Part shown: one piece after another, positions 38,501-49,858 of the stretch | Numbering within the stretch: position 1 is the stretch's first letter | How the letters are laid out: every line of letters starts with the position of its first letter | NCBI GenBank assembly: GCA_964019165.1 | Contig: OZ025284.1 | Coordinates: 1,670,521 to 1,734,520 of the forward strand | Direction of reading: 5' to 3' | Source of the DNA: Mastigias papua | Lineage: Eukaryota > Cnidaria > Scyphozoa > Rhizostomeae > Mastigiidae | Length of the DNA: 64,000 nucleotides | Position numbers and translations under genes: made by a program | Notes under the pieces: model-generated | Databases searched by the model: none | Told to the model about the DNA's origin: nothing | The model's input: the letters and a program-made list of their open reading frames with translations, nothing else

Positions 38501-41500
38501 AAGTCTCTTGGAGTAATCTGAGGTTCTATTGAAGATATCGTCTCAAATCTGAAGATTGATTTTACTGTCACTGTTGAGATTTACAAAGTTGGTAGTAGAA
38601 TTGCATGCCAAAATCCCAGCTAGGTGGAGTTAGTCTCTCGCTTACTATCCGCTAGATATGTCAGGCGGAAGGTCCTTGAAATGCACTATGGCTTGCAACG
38701 AAAACTGTCTCATTAAGAGAAAAGGTGCGAAGTTCTATAAATGAAGGCCTGTAATGTAACAGTGGAGAAGTATACCTGCGAACATGCGCACAAAATGTGC
38801 AGTGGATTGCATTAGTGGAGAAAAAATTGCATAAAAAATTAACAATGGATTGAACATCATTTTGTGTTGGTTCCTGCAATTGGCTACTAGATCAGTTTTT
38901 CATTCAACTCATATCTTAAGATTATTCAATTCCAAAACTTTTGCTTAAATTGAAAATTAGACCGTTTATTAATGTCAGGTACTTCTGGTAAAAAGTTTAA
39001 TTATTGTTATTTTCATAAATATGTTGATTATTGTCAACTGAATTGTTCCTTAAGTTCAGAGGTATAGTTTTGACTCATATCTAGCCAATTGCATATTTCT
39101 CTCTTTATAGGGAACCTAGCTCAAGGTCTTGTTCTTAAAGTTCCTTACACTTCGACCTCTTTTGACAAATTTGTAGTAACTATAAGTTGCTTAGGGACCG
39201 CTCATTATTTATACCTCAGGTTGGGACTCAAGAGAAATAGGTTGGATAGATGATTTTTCGGGCAGCATTAGGGTTCGGTATATTATATTTTGTGTCTCTC
39301 AAAGGTTGGGTGAAAAAAATGTATTCAGAACATTATTCAGAAATATCTCTATATTGGTTGAATAACTATTATTTTTATAGTGTTCAAGGTTTGGTAACAA
39401 CAAAAATTACCCAAATAAACGTTTCTCTTAAGCCCCAACCTGAGGCATAGATAATGCACGGTTCCTTTACGGCTTCTTAATTTCGACTGCACATTTGATG
39501 CTTTATATATTGCAAGTGCTCAGACAATAAACTAGGCATTGTAAGTTTCAATGGAAGTTCTTCTTTGAAACACTTATTACGAAGTTTATAAGCAATTCGT
39601 GCAAAGTTTCGACTCCTAATTCTTGATTATTTGCTATGAAAAATCTATTGAAAGTTAAAGAGTTGTAACGAGATTTTGTTGCAAGAATTGAAAATTTTAA
39701 GGATTTTTTCGCCTTCTCCATTCAGTTACCTTATATACTTGGTTTCTTTCTAACGAAGAATATATGTAGCAATTTTTATACTGCTTTTTGAAAACAGATT
39801 TGCAGTTGTATATCAGATACATGCATTTTCTATAAGGAACCTCTCAATTTTGACTGCACCTTTAGTGCAGTAGACATTGTAAAGTGCTTAGTGTTAAGAC
39901 AGGGCACTATGAACACTGCAAGGTTTTAACGTAATCACGCCTATGAACCACTAGCTACACGGATTACGTACACACGATGTATGCGAATTCTGCCTCTTAA
40001 TTCTCGATTGCTTGCAACAATAGAAATAATCAAAATTGGAAAGTTCCTTGGGAATTTTTGGATAATCTTAAAAGTTCCTTATATTTTAGCCTTCTAGATG
40101 TAGGTCCTAGCGAATACTTACTTGAGATGCTTGAAACTATGGCACGTCATAGGAAACTGTTGTGGACTTTTGTCATACCTCTCGCTCATCTCCAGACTCC
40201 AGACCTCATCTCTCGACAACATTGAACTTTAGACAGGCCTGTTAGCGTAGGGGTAGTAGGCAATGCTCCCAATAATTGACTGAAAGTGTTTTTAGAGATG
40301 TTGATTCCCTTGGAGAGATGTACCATTGCATGCTTATTTTAAGAAAGATTTCTATGACAACCCTAATGCTATGATAGACTTTTGCCAAGCTCTGCTTGAA
40401 TTCTTGTGTGACCACATTTTGTAACTCTCCAAAGTTGCTGGTATTGCCTCATATTGTTAGACATTTCATTAAATAGTGTCAAACGTTCTCTCTAGCATAC
40501 CATGAAGAAGGTTATCGTAAAGCCTGATTGTCAAACAGTATAAAAGAAACTTCATAGATTCAACATTGTCACATGTTGACCACATGTTGAAATTCCCTGG
40601 ACCACACTTTTGCTTTCCAAGACTACAGAGTGTGACCAAAACCTCACTAAAACGGACACTGCATTTGCGTTACTTTCTTCTTAACATCTCTAAATACATT
40701 TTGCTTGGCACCTTCATGCCGGCATTACATTTCTTGGCATTTTTGATCTCAATGATAATGTCTTATGCGGATGGCTTATTAGATAAACTGCTCCTGTGGC
40801 TAGCAAATCGTTTGAAATAATTCGCATTGAAAATTATCAACTATGGAGATTAATTTAAGCACGGGATTTTCTTTCATTAACCTACTTTGTTGCACACGTT
40901 TCGTTACAAGTTAAGCCATAAATTTTATGGAACTTGTACCATGAAAAGAAAATCACTAAGGAAATTTTGAATTTCGAACATTTTTATCATTGAAAACAAC
41001 TGAGGATTACGAGTTCAAGTTCTCGTTGAGTGTAATTCTTTCGGGCTGCAGTATTCCGTTGAAAACATACAATATATATAGCAGTGCATGCTTGCAGCCA
41101 GACCCCTGCCCTTTCCTCAAAATGGTAAAAGTACCCTTTCTTGTAGAAGTTTGAAACTGCTTGTTGTATTTATGTTAAGCAGATCTGCTTATAATCTTTG
41201 TTACATATGATGGTAACGAAATTGAAAGTTTGTTTCTAAATCTGAAAAATATGATATAAAGATGTATTCTCTTTAGAAAGTGTTATGTGTGTCCTTTTTG
41301 TTTATTAGACCCTTGACCTAACAAATTCCTAGTTACGTGCCAGCAGTAGTTACGAAACTGGGGTCTGCGGTCCTTTGTCCAAAAATAAGGGACTTTAACT
41401 AGACTCTGAGGTAGGTTCTTCATCAAAATGAGCATGTATCTTGGTATGGACTTTCGATGCCAAAAACAGTGCTTGGCAATTTAAACATTGACTCTGTAAT

Positions 41501-44094
41501 TCAAAGTTCAGTTCGATAGGTGTGATTCCTGGGATATTATTGGCTATACCGAAAACAAGTTGTTTGATTTTGTCTTGCACATTAGTACGTTTTTCGTCTA
41601 CTATGTGAAGAAGTTTCGCGAAGTATTTTCGCTTGCATTCAGCTGTAATTTTGCAGAGTTAAAAGCAACCACAAGCCAAGGACCATCGACAAAACACTGT
41701 CACTTTTCTTGAAAATTGTGCAATGCATACTTCGCGTTTTTTTTTATAAGGAACCGCTTCATAAAAAACCTGCTGAGTTTCTAATGTTTTCATCACTGCA
41801 ATCGATTGCGAATTAGGATGCCAAATTCGTCTCAACTGTACGTTATGAAATCTATAGTATCCTGTTTTCAGCACAGCTACAGTGCCTATATACCAGCGCT
41901 ATATGTGCAGTTAAAAGTAAGGAACTCTTAAAGAACTTTTGATACTAAAATGTGACAATAAGAGGTCCAAAAACAAGGAATTTTAAGAACTAGATATTGA
42001 ATTCGATTCCTTATAAAACAAAACGTGTAGAGCGTAGTAGACTCCCAGCGATTCTGATAGGCTATACTTATATTTAGTGAAGTTTGAGTTCTCGCTTAGT
42101 GTGTAGGCTACAATATACGATTTTTTTGCAAGCAAGTTGTTTTTCGCCTAGTATTGAAACTCTCCCAGCTTCTTCATGATTTCAGTAATGAAACTTCCTT
42201 ATGACTTTCTTAGCAAGAATGTGCGAGCTGGCGTAACACTGTAGTGTTACACATACAGACAGACTCTGCACAAGCGTAGCATTCTAATACATAGGTGATC
42301 ATAAAAAATCTATACAAATTAAGTAGAAGTCCTGTGTGAATATTGGGATTTTAAAGATATATGACTTAGGGAGCGGTCATTATTTATGGCTGGGGTGGGG
42401 ACTGAAGAGAGAGCGTTATGTTCCCTCAAAAATGTTTCACCCCACCATTTGCAAAAGCCAAATTTTCTTTATCCCACCGAAGGAGAACAGTAAAGCAAGT
42501 GTGCAATTATAATTAAATATGGTGTAGGTTTTTACACCACCCTCGTGGTCAAAAATTATTCTTCTACACCACCTTACACAGTTTATTTTTTTCAGTTACC
42601 TCATCATCTTATCTTCAGTCCCCACTCCAGTCATAAATAACGACCTCTCCCTTATCAACTTTATTCAGTCTCAGAAATCCAGTACTTAACTTTCTTAACT
42701 TTTCGAGCAGCCAGTTCCTACTTTCTTATAAGGTTACTTTAATATAAAAAAGACGTGCATTCTTATCCTATCGAGATCATTCTGTATTTCTTATTGCATC
42801 TAAGTTTGAGTGTTTTCCCACGCCAGTTTAGCTCATAGACGAGGTTTCGCTAATCTAGTGAGACAGCTAAATGTTGCACCCATACTAACACTCTAAATTG
42901 TCATTTCTTTAAGCTATCCTTCCGTAATATTTCCTCTTGGATCTAATTTTCAGTTTATCCGATGTTTTATATGCTAAAACGCCTTATTTATGTGGATATT
43001 TTGCCATTGTTTACACCGCTATGCTTTTGCCATTAGTGGCGAATCCTGTTTAATGTGTCGCATTCCCATGCAATATTCTGTCATGGTTGCGGATAAATCA
43101 CCTTTCATATCCTCTTCCTTTAGGTCGATTATTGCTTCAAAAAAATCGCTGCGGAAATTCTCGGAGTAAAATTATCGAAATCTGAGGCGGAAAAGTCTTC
43201 TGTATCCTTTTATATTTTACCTTAATCTTCAAATGTCAAACTTTTATCCATTTTTGGTTCGAGATTTACTGACAGGATTTCACACGAGTGAGTGAATTTT
43301 TAGTTCATCTGGCACCGTTAATGAGGATATGCGGTTAGATTGCCTTCCTGGCTCAATCGACAAACCATCACCGCCGTACTGTGATTGGAAGTGGGAACAA
43401 GCAGGTTGGAATTCCGCACCCGATATCGCAGAAAGCAGCTAGATTTCATGTCAATGGCGAAGAGAACTTTATACATTTTGAGTCATGAATCTTTTTGAGT
43501 TTTACTGCGATAATCCTTCTCCAAAGAAAATGTTGCGTAACAGCACTAGGTACGCTTTGCATGCTCAAGTTAAAATTCTATGACTTGTGTTGAGCAGGGT
43601 TTATTCTGAAAGACATATTAGAGACATCACAGTCTGATATGGAGTCCAGAAAATTGCTGATTTTAGTTTGCTCCTATGTTTAGAGTAAGGAACCTTAGTA
43701 GTTTGGGCAAAATGGCGCACTGCTTGTCAAGGCTATTCCTAGAATATAGAATGCCTGGCTCAAAAGGCTCTAATTAATTGAAACCAGAATATACAATCCC
43801 AGGCTGTAGGTTCTTAATAAATGAAGGTTCTCATGTGCGGGTTTTTCTGTACTGGTCTGAATTGCTGACCTCATGGTTTTTAGGTATAAACAAAGGTGAA
43901 AGGAGACGGAGTGCTGAATAGGATATAACTCCTTCGAATTTAAGTGCATGTATTTGTAAATCTTCGGTATATGGATCTCCTTGACAGGTTTGTAGCGAGT
44001 AATAAAAGCAGAAATTGTCAACTACAACAACGTTCAGGTTCCAGCCAAGCCAGTCCAACAGAATGCAAAGAGTTCATTCTGCATTTTACAATAG
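26573..44094 (+). CDS. RAB28: RAB28 small GTPase (complete, 8 exons)
   Basis: A RAB-like GTPase linked in animals to cilia, BBSome/IFT traffic and extracellular vesicle shedding. Exons 26573-26653, 27875-27971, 28307-28395, 29879-30008, 33242-33314, 35341-35371, 43124-43201 and 43996-44094 total 678 nt, in phase throughout, giving 225 aa (human 221). The N-terminus [17 protein letters not shown] is the RAB28 start. The P-loop is GDGTAGKT (21-28). [17 protein letters not shown] covers switch I. Switch II has DIGGQ (70-74), the RAB28-specific replacement of DTAGQ, with the catalytic-position Gln kept. YDVTN, NKID (131-134) with LEHMRIVK, and SAK (161-163) complete the nucleotide-binding set. 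The last exon gives IKAEIVNYN and ends CILQ, a CaaX box; RAB28 is farnesylated rather than having the double-Cys tail of most Rabs. Exon 6 is only 31 nt, and the intron after it is about 7.75 kb. The gene looks intact. Confidence 0.96.
27055..27297. repeat. Degenerate (ATAAT)/(TATAATATGAT) AT-rich tract, RAB28 intron 1
   Basis: Decayed ATAAT/ATATGATT units leading into the purer TATAG array that follows; probably the mutated flank of the same satellite. Confidence 0.7.
27298..27664 (+). repeat. (GTATA)n pentanucleotide array, RAB28 intron 1
   Basis: About 73 pentamer units over 365 bp with a handful of substitutions (GTAAA near 27412, ATATA near 27465, GTAGTGTA near 27499). The minus-strand frame of repeating Leu-Tyr-Tyr-Thr-Ile is repeat translation. 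Confidence 0.97.
31070..31375. mobile_element. Possible diverged family A MITE in RAB28 intron 4
   Basis: Contains AAGGCTCAAGCTGTAT near the left end and CTTAGGCTCAAAACC ... TTGAGGCTTGG ... TTAGAAAAAGTGTGCA at the right, resembling family A internal and terminal motifs. No clean termini can be paired by eye, so the call is tentative. Confidence 0.3.
39106..39780 (+). mobile_element. Family B MITE, interrupted by a nested element
   Basis: The left part has GGAACCTAGCTCAAGGTC and GACCTCTTTTGAC; the right part, from about 39470, has TTCGACTGCACATTTGATGC, ATTGCAAGTGCT and GTTTCAATGGAA. These blocks are contiguous in the uninterrupted copies at 15235 and 58640, so the 39194-39466 element splits this one. 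The right limit is approximate. Confidence 0.55.
39194..39466. mobile_element. Harbinger-like MITE with TTA target-site duplication, nested (family C, copy 1)
   Basis: A 273-bp element with left end GGGACCGCTCATTATTTATA and an inverse right end (GCATAGATAATGCACGGTTC). Both ends carry the CCTCAGGTTGGG motif inverted. It is flanked on both sides by TTA (39191-39193 and 39467-39469), as expected of PIF/Harbinger insertions. No transposase. Confidence 0.75.
39830..40110 (+). mobile_element. Family B MITE copy
   Basis: Opens TATAAGGAACCTCTCAATTT and then has TGACTGCACCTTTAGTGCA, TAGACATTGTAAAGTGCTTA, GGGCACTATGAACACTGCAA, TTCTCGATTGCTTGCA, AGTTCCTT and CCTTCTAGATGTAGG, the ordered family B blocks. 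The right terminus is not clear. Confidence 0.6.
41085..41345 (+). repeat. Dispersed repeat, copy 2 (see 3735-3960)
   Basis: Ordered block similarity to 3735-3960 in the same orientation, with about 35 bp more internal sequence. Unidentified family, non-coding. Confidence 0.5.
41728..42029. mobile_element. Family B-type MITE with TATAAGGAACC termini
   Basis: The left end CGCGTTTTTTTTTATAAGGAACCGC (41733 on) and the right end ATTCCTTATAAAACAAAACGTGTA (ending 42029) are inverse of each other. Internal GTGCAGTTAAAAGTAAGGAA and AGGTCCAAAAACAAGGAA match 61517-61965 and 63231-63588 in the same, minus, orientation. Non-coding. Confidence 0.65.
42369..42651. mobile_element. Harbinger-like MITE with TTA target-site duplication (family C, copy 2)
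   Basis: About 283 bp with ~38-bp inverted ends: left GGGAGCGGTCATTATTTATG with GTGGGGACTGAAGA, right the inverse (CTTCAGTCCCCACTCCAG, TCATAAATAACGACCTCTCC). TTA lies on both flanks. The element's inner parts include mirrored CACC/GGTG stretches, so most of it could fold into a hairpin. Confidence 0.8.
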
Positions 44095-47000
44095 CTGCTA
44101 TAACCACCAGTGAAAGAGCAAAGAGCACGTAAAGTCGTGATTTCTTATGCTGTAAAACATGGAGCCATCTAGATTTTGTACATAATGTTGCAATAACTTT
44201 TTTGTAAGAAATTTTTTGTGAATATTGGACGTGGAAAGCCTCTAGAAGATCTCAGCATGGATGCTGTATGCACTGGAGAGAAAGATGGGAGATGGTCTTG
44301 GCTCTTAAGCTAACATTTCAATGGTTGCAGGAAGGAGTGCTTTTGGGATTGGCCTTCCATTTCAAATTCAGAAACTAGTTTTCGTGCTTAAGAAGGGGAG
44401 CAGTGTAAAACTGTGAAAATTGCAAAAAATTTTCTAGTTGCAGAAGAGGAAGAAATTATCATCTAAGTATGGTGTATTAAGTATTTTATCATCATTTTAC
44501 TACCTCTCGTTTTCCCTCTCCCTTCTTTGCATTTTCCCCTTCATCTCTTTCTTCCTATATCCCTTCTCTTATACCTTCTCTTCCTCATCTACACCTAATC
44601 TCCTATTCTTCATAATCATCTTCTTGAGATATCCAATTTTTTATTAATCTTTGTATGAGATACCAAGGATTCTTTCCTTGCCGCCGTTGAATTACATCCA
44701 AACTCTGCTGTTATATGCAGCCTGCTTTTTTCACCTAAAACTCTAGGAAGTTTTTACTTCGGACAGAGCTTTATAGAAGCAAGTATATCAATGTTTCTTG
44801 GCCATAGCAAGAACGGACGTTTCTCTAAGAATACTTAAAGGCCATGACGATAAAAGGATGAGCATAAATTTTCTTCGTCGGACAATTCATGGACACATGC
44901 TTACTTTTTATATCGACTACTCTATCAATTAGTTATTGACGTTGTGACGAAAGCAGTGCCAGTCCTCTTGTCTTGTTGTGAACTTAGACTGACGAGACTT
45001 TTCGTTCAATTTTCAGTCTCCATGAATTTAATGCAGTTATTTTTGCTGTCTTTAGCGCTTTTGAACTTCATCTAGGAGTTACAAATTGGAAATTACAAAT
45101 GAGAACCAGTTCTAAATTAGTTTAGTTGGTTGCTATAGTCCAACATGCAATCACAGATAATTTGCCTGGATTATTGCACTGAACCTCATTTGTATGGAAT
45201 GAACAACTTTCTTTACAATTTCTAACTACATGCCACCATGCCCTCGCAGGCATGTTAAATTATTTGTAATCTTGGATCATTATGTAATTCAATAACAAAG
45301 TTTTCTTGATTTTCTCAGCAAACTCTTTAACACTGCCAAACAATCACGAAGATACACACCTTCAGCCCTTCGTACCCTCCCACCTACGCCCCTCATGTCC
45401 AAATTAGCCCGCTTTTGCATTTGCGCCCGGTCAAATGGACCTCTCCTTAAGTCGCTTGGTTTAACATGCAAGTATTTCAAGAAAACACAGTTGAGTAAAT
45501 GAAATGAAATTTCATAAAGAAATTGCATGAAGTCAGCAGATGAAATTTCCACATTTCATGTGGATGTTAGCAATAATTTTAAACAGAGTTAAAATGTTTG
45601 TTTTCGAGATTGTGAAAATGACAGAACTTAAAGAACAATCGAGAATCTATGAGAGAGCCAGACCGTGTAAGTTGAACCTGTTTAGCTTTGTGATACTTGG
45701 TTTCGGCATAGGTCACCAGCAATGCAAACATCCAACTCACCATTCCCTAGGTGTCTAAGGTAGGAACCATTCAGGGCTGGTTTGCTCTTCTTCCCATGGC
45801 AAAATGTGATGTCTAGACTTTCTGCATATTCTACTGCCTTGGAAAATGCAGAAGATTTGCCTTTACGACACGTCCCACCATGCCTAGTCCTTGTTTATAT
45901 TGATATACTGGAATGTAATAATAGAACATGCTTAACCCAAATCTGCTTTGGTTCGCAAACAGGAAGCTGCAATTGAATGAGTGTGGTAACATGTGGAAAC
46001 GGCCGACTGGGTTGTATGAACTACCTTAGAAAAGTTCATTTTAACCAGTCTTTGGGCTTTGACATGTTTTGCATTTTTCATTTTTCAATGGCTTTATTTG
46101 AGAAACTAAGCACAGTTTATTGTGTTGTTCATTGACCGGTCTTAAATTGTTATACCCGAGCGTTAAACGAGAAAGAAAAACAAAGATTTCTCCCGATGTG
46201 ACATGAAAGAACACAAGACAAACTCCAGATGAAACGGTTTCAGCATCGAAACTCGCGTTTTAGATCATGCAGTGCACGAAGTGCTGAAAGATGGCACTAG
46301 TGAGTGATTTGTGTTGGAAGTCATTGGCTCGATTCTCATCTGCATCAGTGGCCGAAAAGTTCTTGCACAGCTAGCACAAAAGTCATTGAAGGAAAGGCAG
46401 GATTTTCTTTCCAACTGGCTGAAATTACTATTGTTGGTTGGACCATTCATTTTTGCTTATGGTCTCGCTGCCGGTAGCATTTGATGGCATTTATGCGTTG
46501 CCATTGAAAGTTATCTTTTCCATTTACAATTCCAGCTTCTGGATGTGATGGTATACAATTGAAAGCAGTATAAGGGAACGCTTGTAAAGTATTAGAGGGG
46601 GCGGTAACATATAAACAATGGCTCCAAAATTTTGGCCCCAGACCCAGAGGACTCAAAATATTTTGATACCCTAGCTGTGCAAACAGGACTGAATGCAAAT
46701 GTCAAAATTATTACACACCTCAAGGATCAAGTTGGATTTCCTCCAGGTACCTGCCACCCTACCAATTCTAGCTTTTTCTGAAATTTTATTTCATACCCCA
46801 GCTTTAAAGTCATCGTAAATTTCATAGCCTACTAGCAACAAGCATCAATATCTCAGACCCCAGCTCAATTCCCTCTGGCCTGATCCCCCTGATACATGAT
46901 AATTCCTCCCTTTGTCTGCTGTAACTGCTTGTTACTTACCAGAGCAATCCAGAGCCCCCAGTAGTATTTTGCTGGCCACTAGTCATACGTTTGAAAATTC

Positions 47001-48823
47001 AACTAACAAAATTTGCTGATAAAGATGTAGCTTAAGTACGATGGCAATGTTATTAAAATTTTGAATGTTCATTCCCGCCACATTTGAGCTTTTCCCAAAC
47101 AGCTACGAAAGAATCTAGATGGATATGCTACAACACATAGAACTGCTACCACAAGAAATCTTCTTATACGAAGTAAATAAAAATTGTCCAGCCCTAAAGT
47201 AAACTGAAAAACAAGTAGCATAAAAAGCTTATAAGACTTTGTAAAAAAGCTAAATTCATGGTGGACTATGAAGCAATTGCTTTGGCAGAGCAATGCTTAT
47301 AAGTCCATTTGCTCAACTTCAATCGAGATTGCTTACTGGGATAAAGAAACAAAACCAAAACCAAAACTTCAGGTATTCGATGTTGCATAAAAAATCAGGT
47401 TTCCTTAGGTTGTAGCATAAGGGCCCTTGAGCTCTTGTACTCCTCCACCTTCGAATCTCTTCCTACGTCTCTGTGTGCAAGCCAACGTCTGTTAGCGGTT
47501 TCTTATGAGCCGCTAGTAAATGTCATGAATTGGGATTTTATGACGGCAGACATGTTTGAACTCTTTCTGTCTTTGGGGAAGGTGTTTATTGGTTTTATAG
47601 TGGCAAACCTTAGATTCACTTCACAACGTAAGATAACGTTTCCAAACACGAAGATTTTCGTAAGCCGGATCTCTCTTAGTCCCGGCTTAATCATGACTTT
47701 TGACATTGTCTCCTCTGAGATCTTGTGAAAGACGAGAATTAAGGATCTCATTTTTATCGGTAACTAGTTGGATATAATTGTTTGTACAGCGGCTGGGTGG
47801 CGGTTTGTTAGGGCATAGAGCATCTCTCTTTTACTGAAAGCTGTTTCCAAAAATATATCAATGTAGAGGATTGTTATTGCCTAGGTTGGTCTCATTGACG
47901 ACAGTTGCATTATGTACTGTAATCCTTCTTAGATATGAATGGAGAAGTGTGTCCATCAAGGAATCTAGCGAGATGGGGGCCCACTCATTCTCATTGCCTA
48001 TTTCAGACGGGTTTCTACAAAACTCGCCCTATTTTATTGCACTTAATTGAGAAGTAAAGTTGGTACCGACCAGAAATGACGTTCTTGCAATCTGAGTTGT
48101 GAAGTAGAAAGAAATGCTTCTTGGCAACTCATTCAGTTATTTTGCAGTACTTCCCGCACTGCCTGCTTTTGAATGCTGCTAAATATACAGGCTAAAAACT
48201 CTCTCTTTTAGCATGGTCCACTACGAGCCGGATTTCATAGCGAATTGAAGCAAGTGTTCTGAAACGCTCTTATATGCCAAAAATACATTAAAATCTCCAT
48301 CGCTCGAGTTGTTTTTTGTTGAAGGAGTACCATCCTAGATCTATTGGATGACAATGAATCAGACCAGAGTTGACGAACTCTTTCGCGAGATGATATCTGT
48401 GTCATTTTGAGAGTCATGGGGGTCTGCATAGGTTGCTAATGTCTACGCTCTATCACTTAAACCAAGGGACAATGAACGCTAAGAATGACACTTCAAAGAT
48501 TGTCCTGCTGTAAGATCATGTACCACCCTGATGTCACTCATTTCCCCTCTGGTTCATCGATAAATCTTAACAGTGTTAGTGAATAAAAACTTTGTAGTTG
48601 AGATATGGTTATCCAAATATAGGACTTTGTAGTTCAAGCGAAAAAATTTAATATTTTTCCATTTGCTATTTAATCGACTTAGCAATAAGCCTTTTAACTG
48701 TTGTCTCAGTTCGTAAAGTTTTCTTAGCTTATCGTCCCTTAAGACCACCACGGAAATATCACTTGGGGAAATTATTGAACGATGAGAGACATCAAGGACA
48801 GAAGGAAGAAAGATATTATAGAA

Positions 48824-49089
48824 CAGTGGTTCCCAAGCTTTTCAAATTATTTTACATGGCGGTCCCCTCCTGTATACCTTTTCGAATCATGGCATACGTG
48901 GAGGGACAAAGAGATGTTATGACTGGTATACTTTCACGGGGAAAAACATCAACAGTCGTATAAGCTAATAAAAAATCAATCCGAACAAGCGCATGTAGCC
49001 TCTCGAGGTCCCCTGAAATCCTCTGCCGTTCCCCACGGAACTCTTCGCGGTCTCCCAAGGGACCGCTGATCCCAGTTCGGGAACTATTG
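48824..49089 (+). mobile_element. hAT-like MITE
   Basis: Starts CAGTGGTTCCCAAGCTTTTC and ends with GTTCGGGAACTATTG, whose inverse is CAATAGTTCCCGAAC. The ends match the hAT pattern CANNGTTCCC; an 8-bp duplication is not clean. A partial relative lies inverted at 2876-2980. The small open frames inside are not genes. Confidence 0.65.
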
Positions 49090-49512
49090 TAGAGGCATAC
49101 TGTGCTCGACTTTGGAATGGTATTTAGGGACCAAACTTGATTTTTTCAATTAGGGGGAGGTGTGAAGCATAATCCCCAACTATAGGTTATAGCCTGCTTG
49201 ATGAAAGTGCACATCATCTTTCAAATGGAGAATTCAGCCAAAAAGATGTATATAAAAACTGTGAAAGACTCAGTTCTGTTCATTTTTCATCATAAACTTC
49301 ATAGTATACTTTGCAGAAAGCTGCAGCGAAAGAGCGACGTAAATGACATTTACCAGAATTACCTGACCGATATAGGAGCAGCTAAAAATATTTTCCAACA
49401 AAATACCCCTTTTGATCTTTGGGAGTGCTGCACACCTCTATACCCCATAGTAGTTCTTCCTCTGATGGCACATTGCTTTATGACAATCCAATAATAGAGA
49501 TCCACCTGTTGT

Positions 49513-49858
49513 TAGGTTCCTAATACACGGGGGGCGGGGGGTACGCTTGTTAGTTTTTCAAGCTTTTTCCGATCCTCCGGTGCTTATAAGGACCCCCGTT
49601 ATAATTTTAAAGGAATGAAAAATGATTTGGGGGCTTTTGCCTTGAGAAAAGGCACCTATTCTGTCACCAAATGAAAGTGTTTCTTTCACCAAATGGATGT
49701 GTCATTTGTTGTTTTTCGGAAGCGCAAGTGACAGTGAAATTCTCATTAAATTTTATAAATATTTCTGACCAATCCTTTTATTAAGACCCCCATTTAGTAG
49801 GTAGTAGATGTATTTCCGATCCCCCCGTTTAGGAGGACCCCTGTTTATTAGGAACCTA
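49513..49858. mobile_element. MITE with TAGGTTCCTAATA termini
   Basis: The left end TAGGTTCCTAATACACGGGG and the inverse of the right end, TAGGTTCCTAATAAACAGGG, match at all but a few positions. Length is about 346 bp. TA at both tips fits a TA target duplication. Contains G-rich (CGGGGGGCGGGG) and C-rich counterpart blocks near the two ends. Confidence 0.75.

Larger units (their letters stand above)
35372..43123 (+). other. RAB28 intron 6 (7.75 kb), rich in MITEs
   Basis: The intron runs from the GTAATT donor after exon 6 to the CTTTAG acceptor of exon 7. It holds at least four inverted-repeat elements (39106-39780 with a nested insertion, 39830-40110, 41728-42029, 42369-42651) and one dispersed repeat (41085-41345). 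The remaining sequence shows no exon I can support. Confidence 0.8.

Noticed and set aside
47400..48430. Suspected relic of a retroelement reverse transcriptase on the minus strand
   Set aside because: Several frames in the same direction looked suggestive, but no catalytic motif (YxDD) or ordered RT block could be read.
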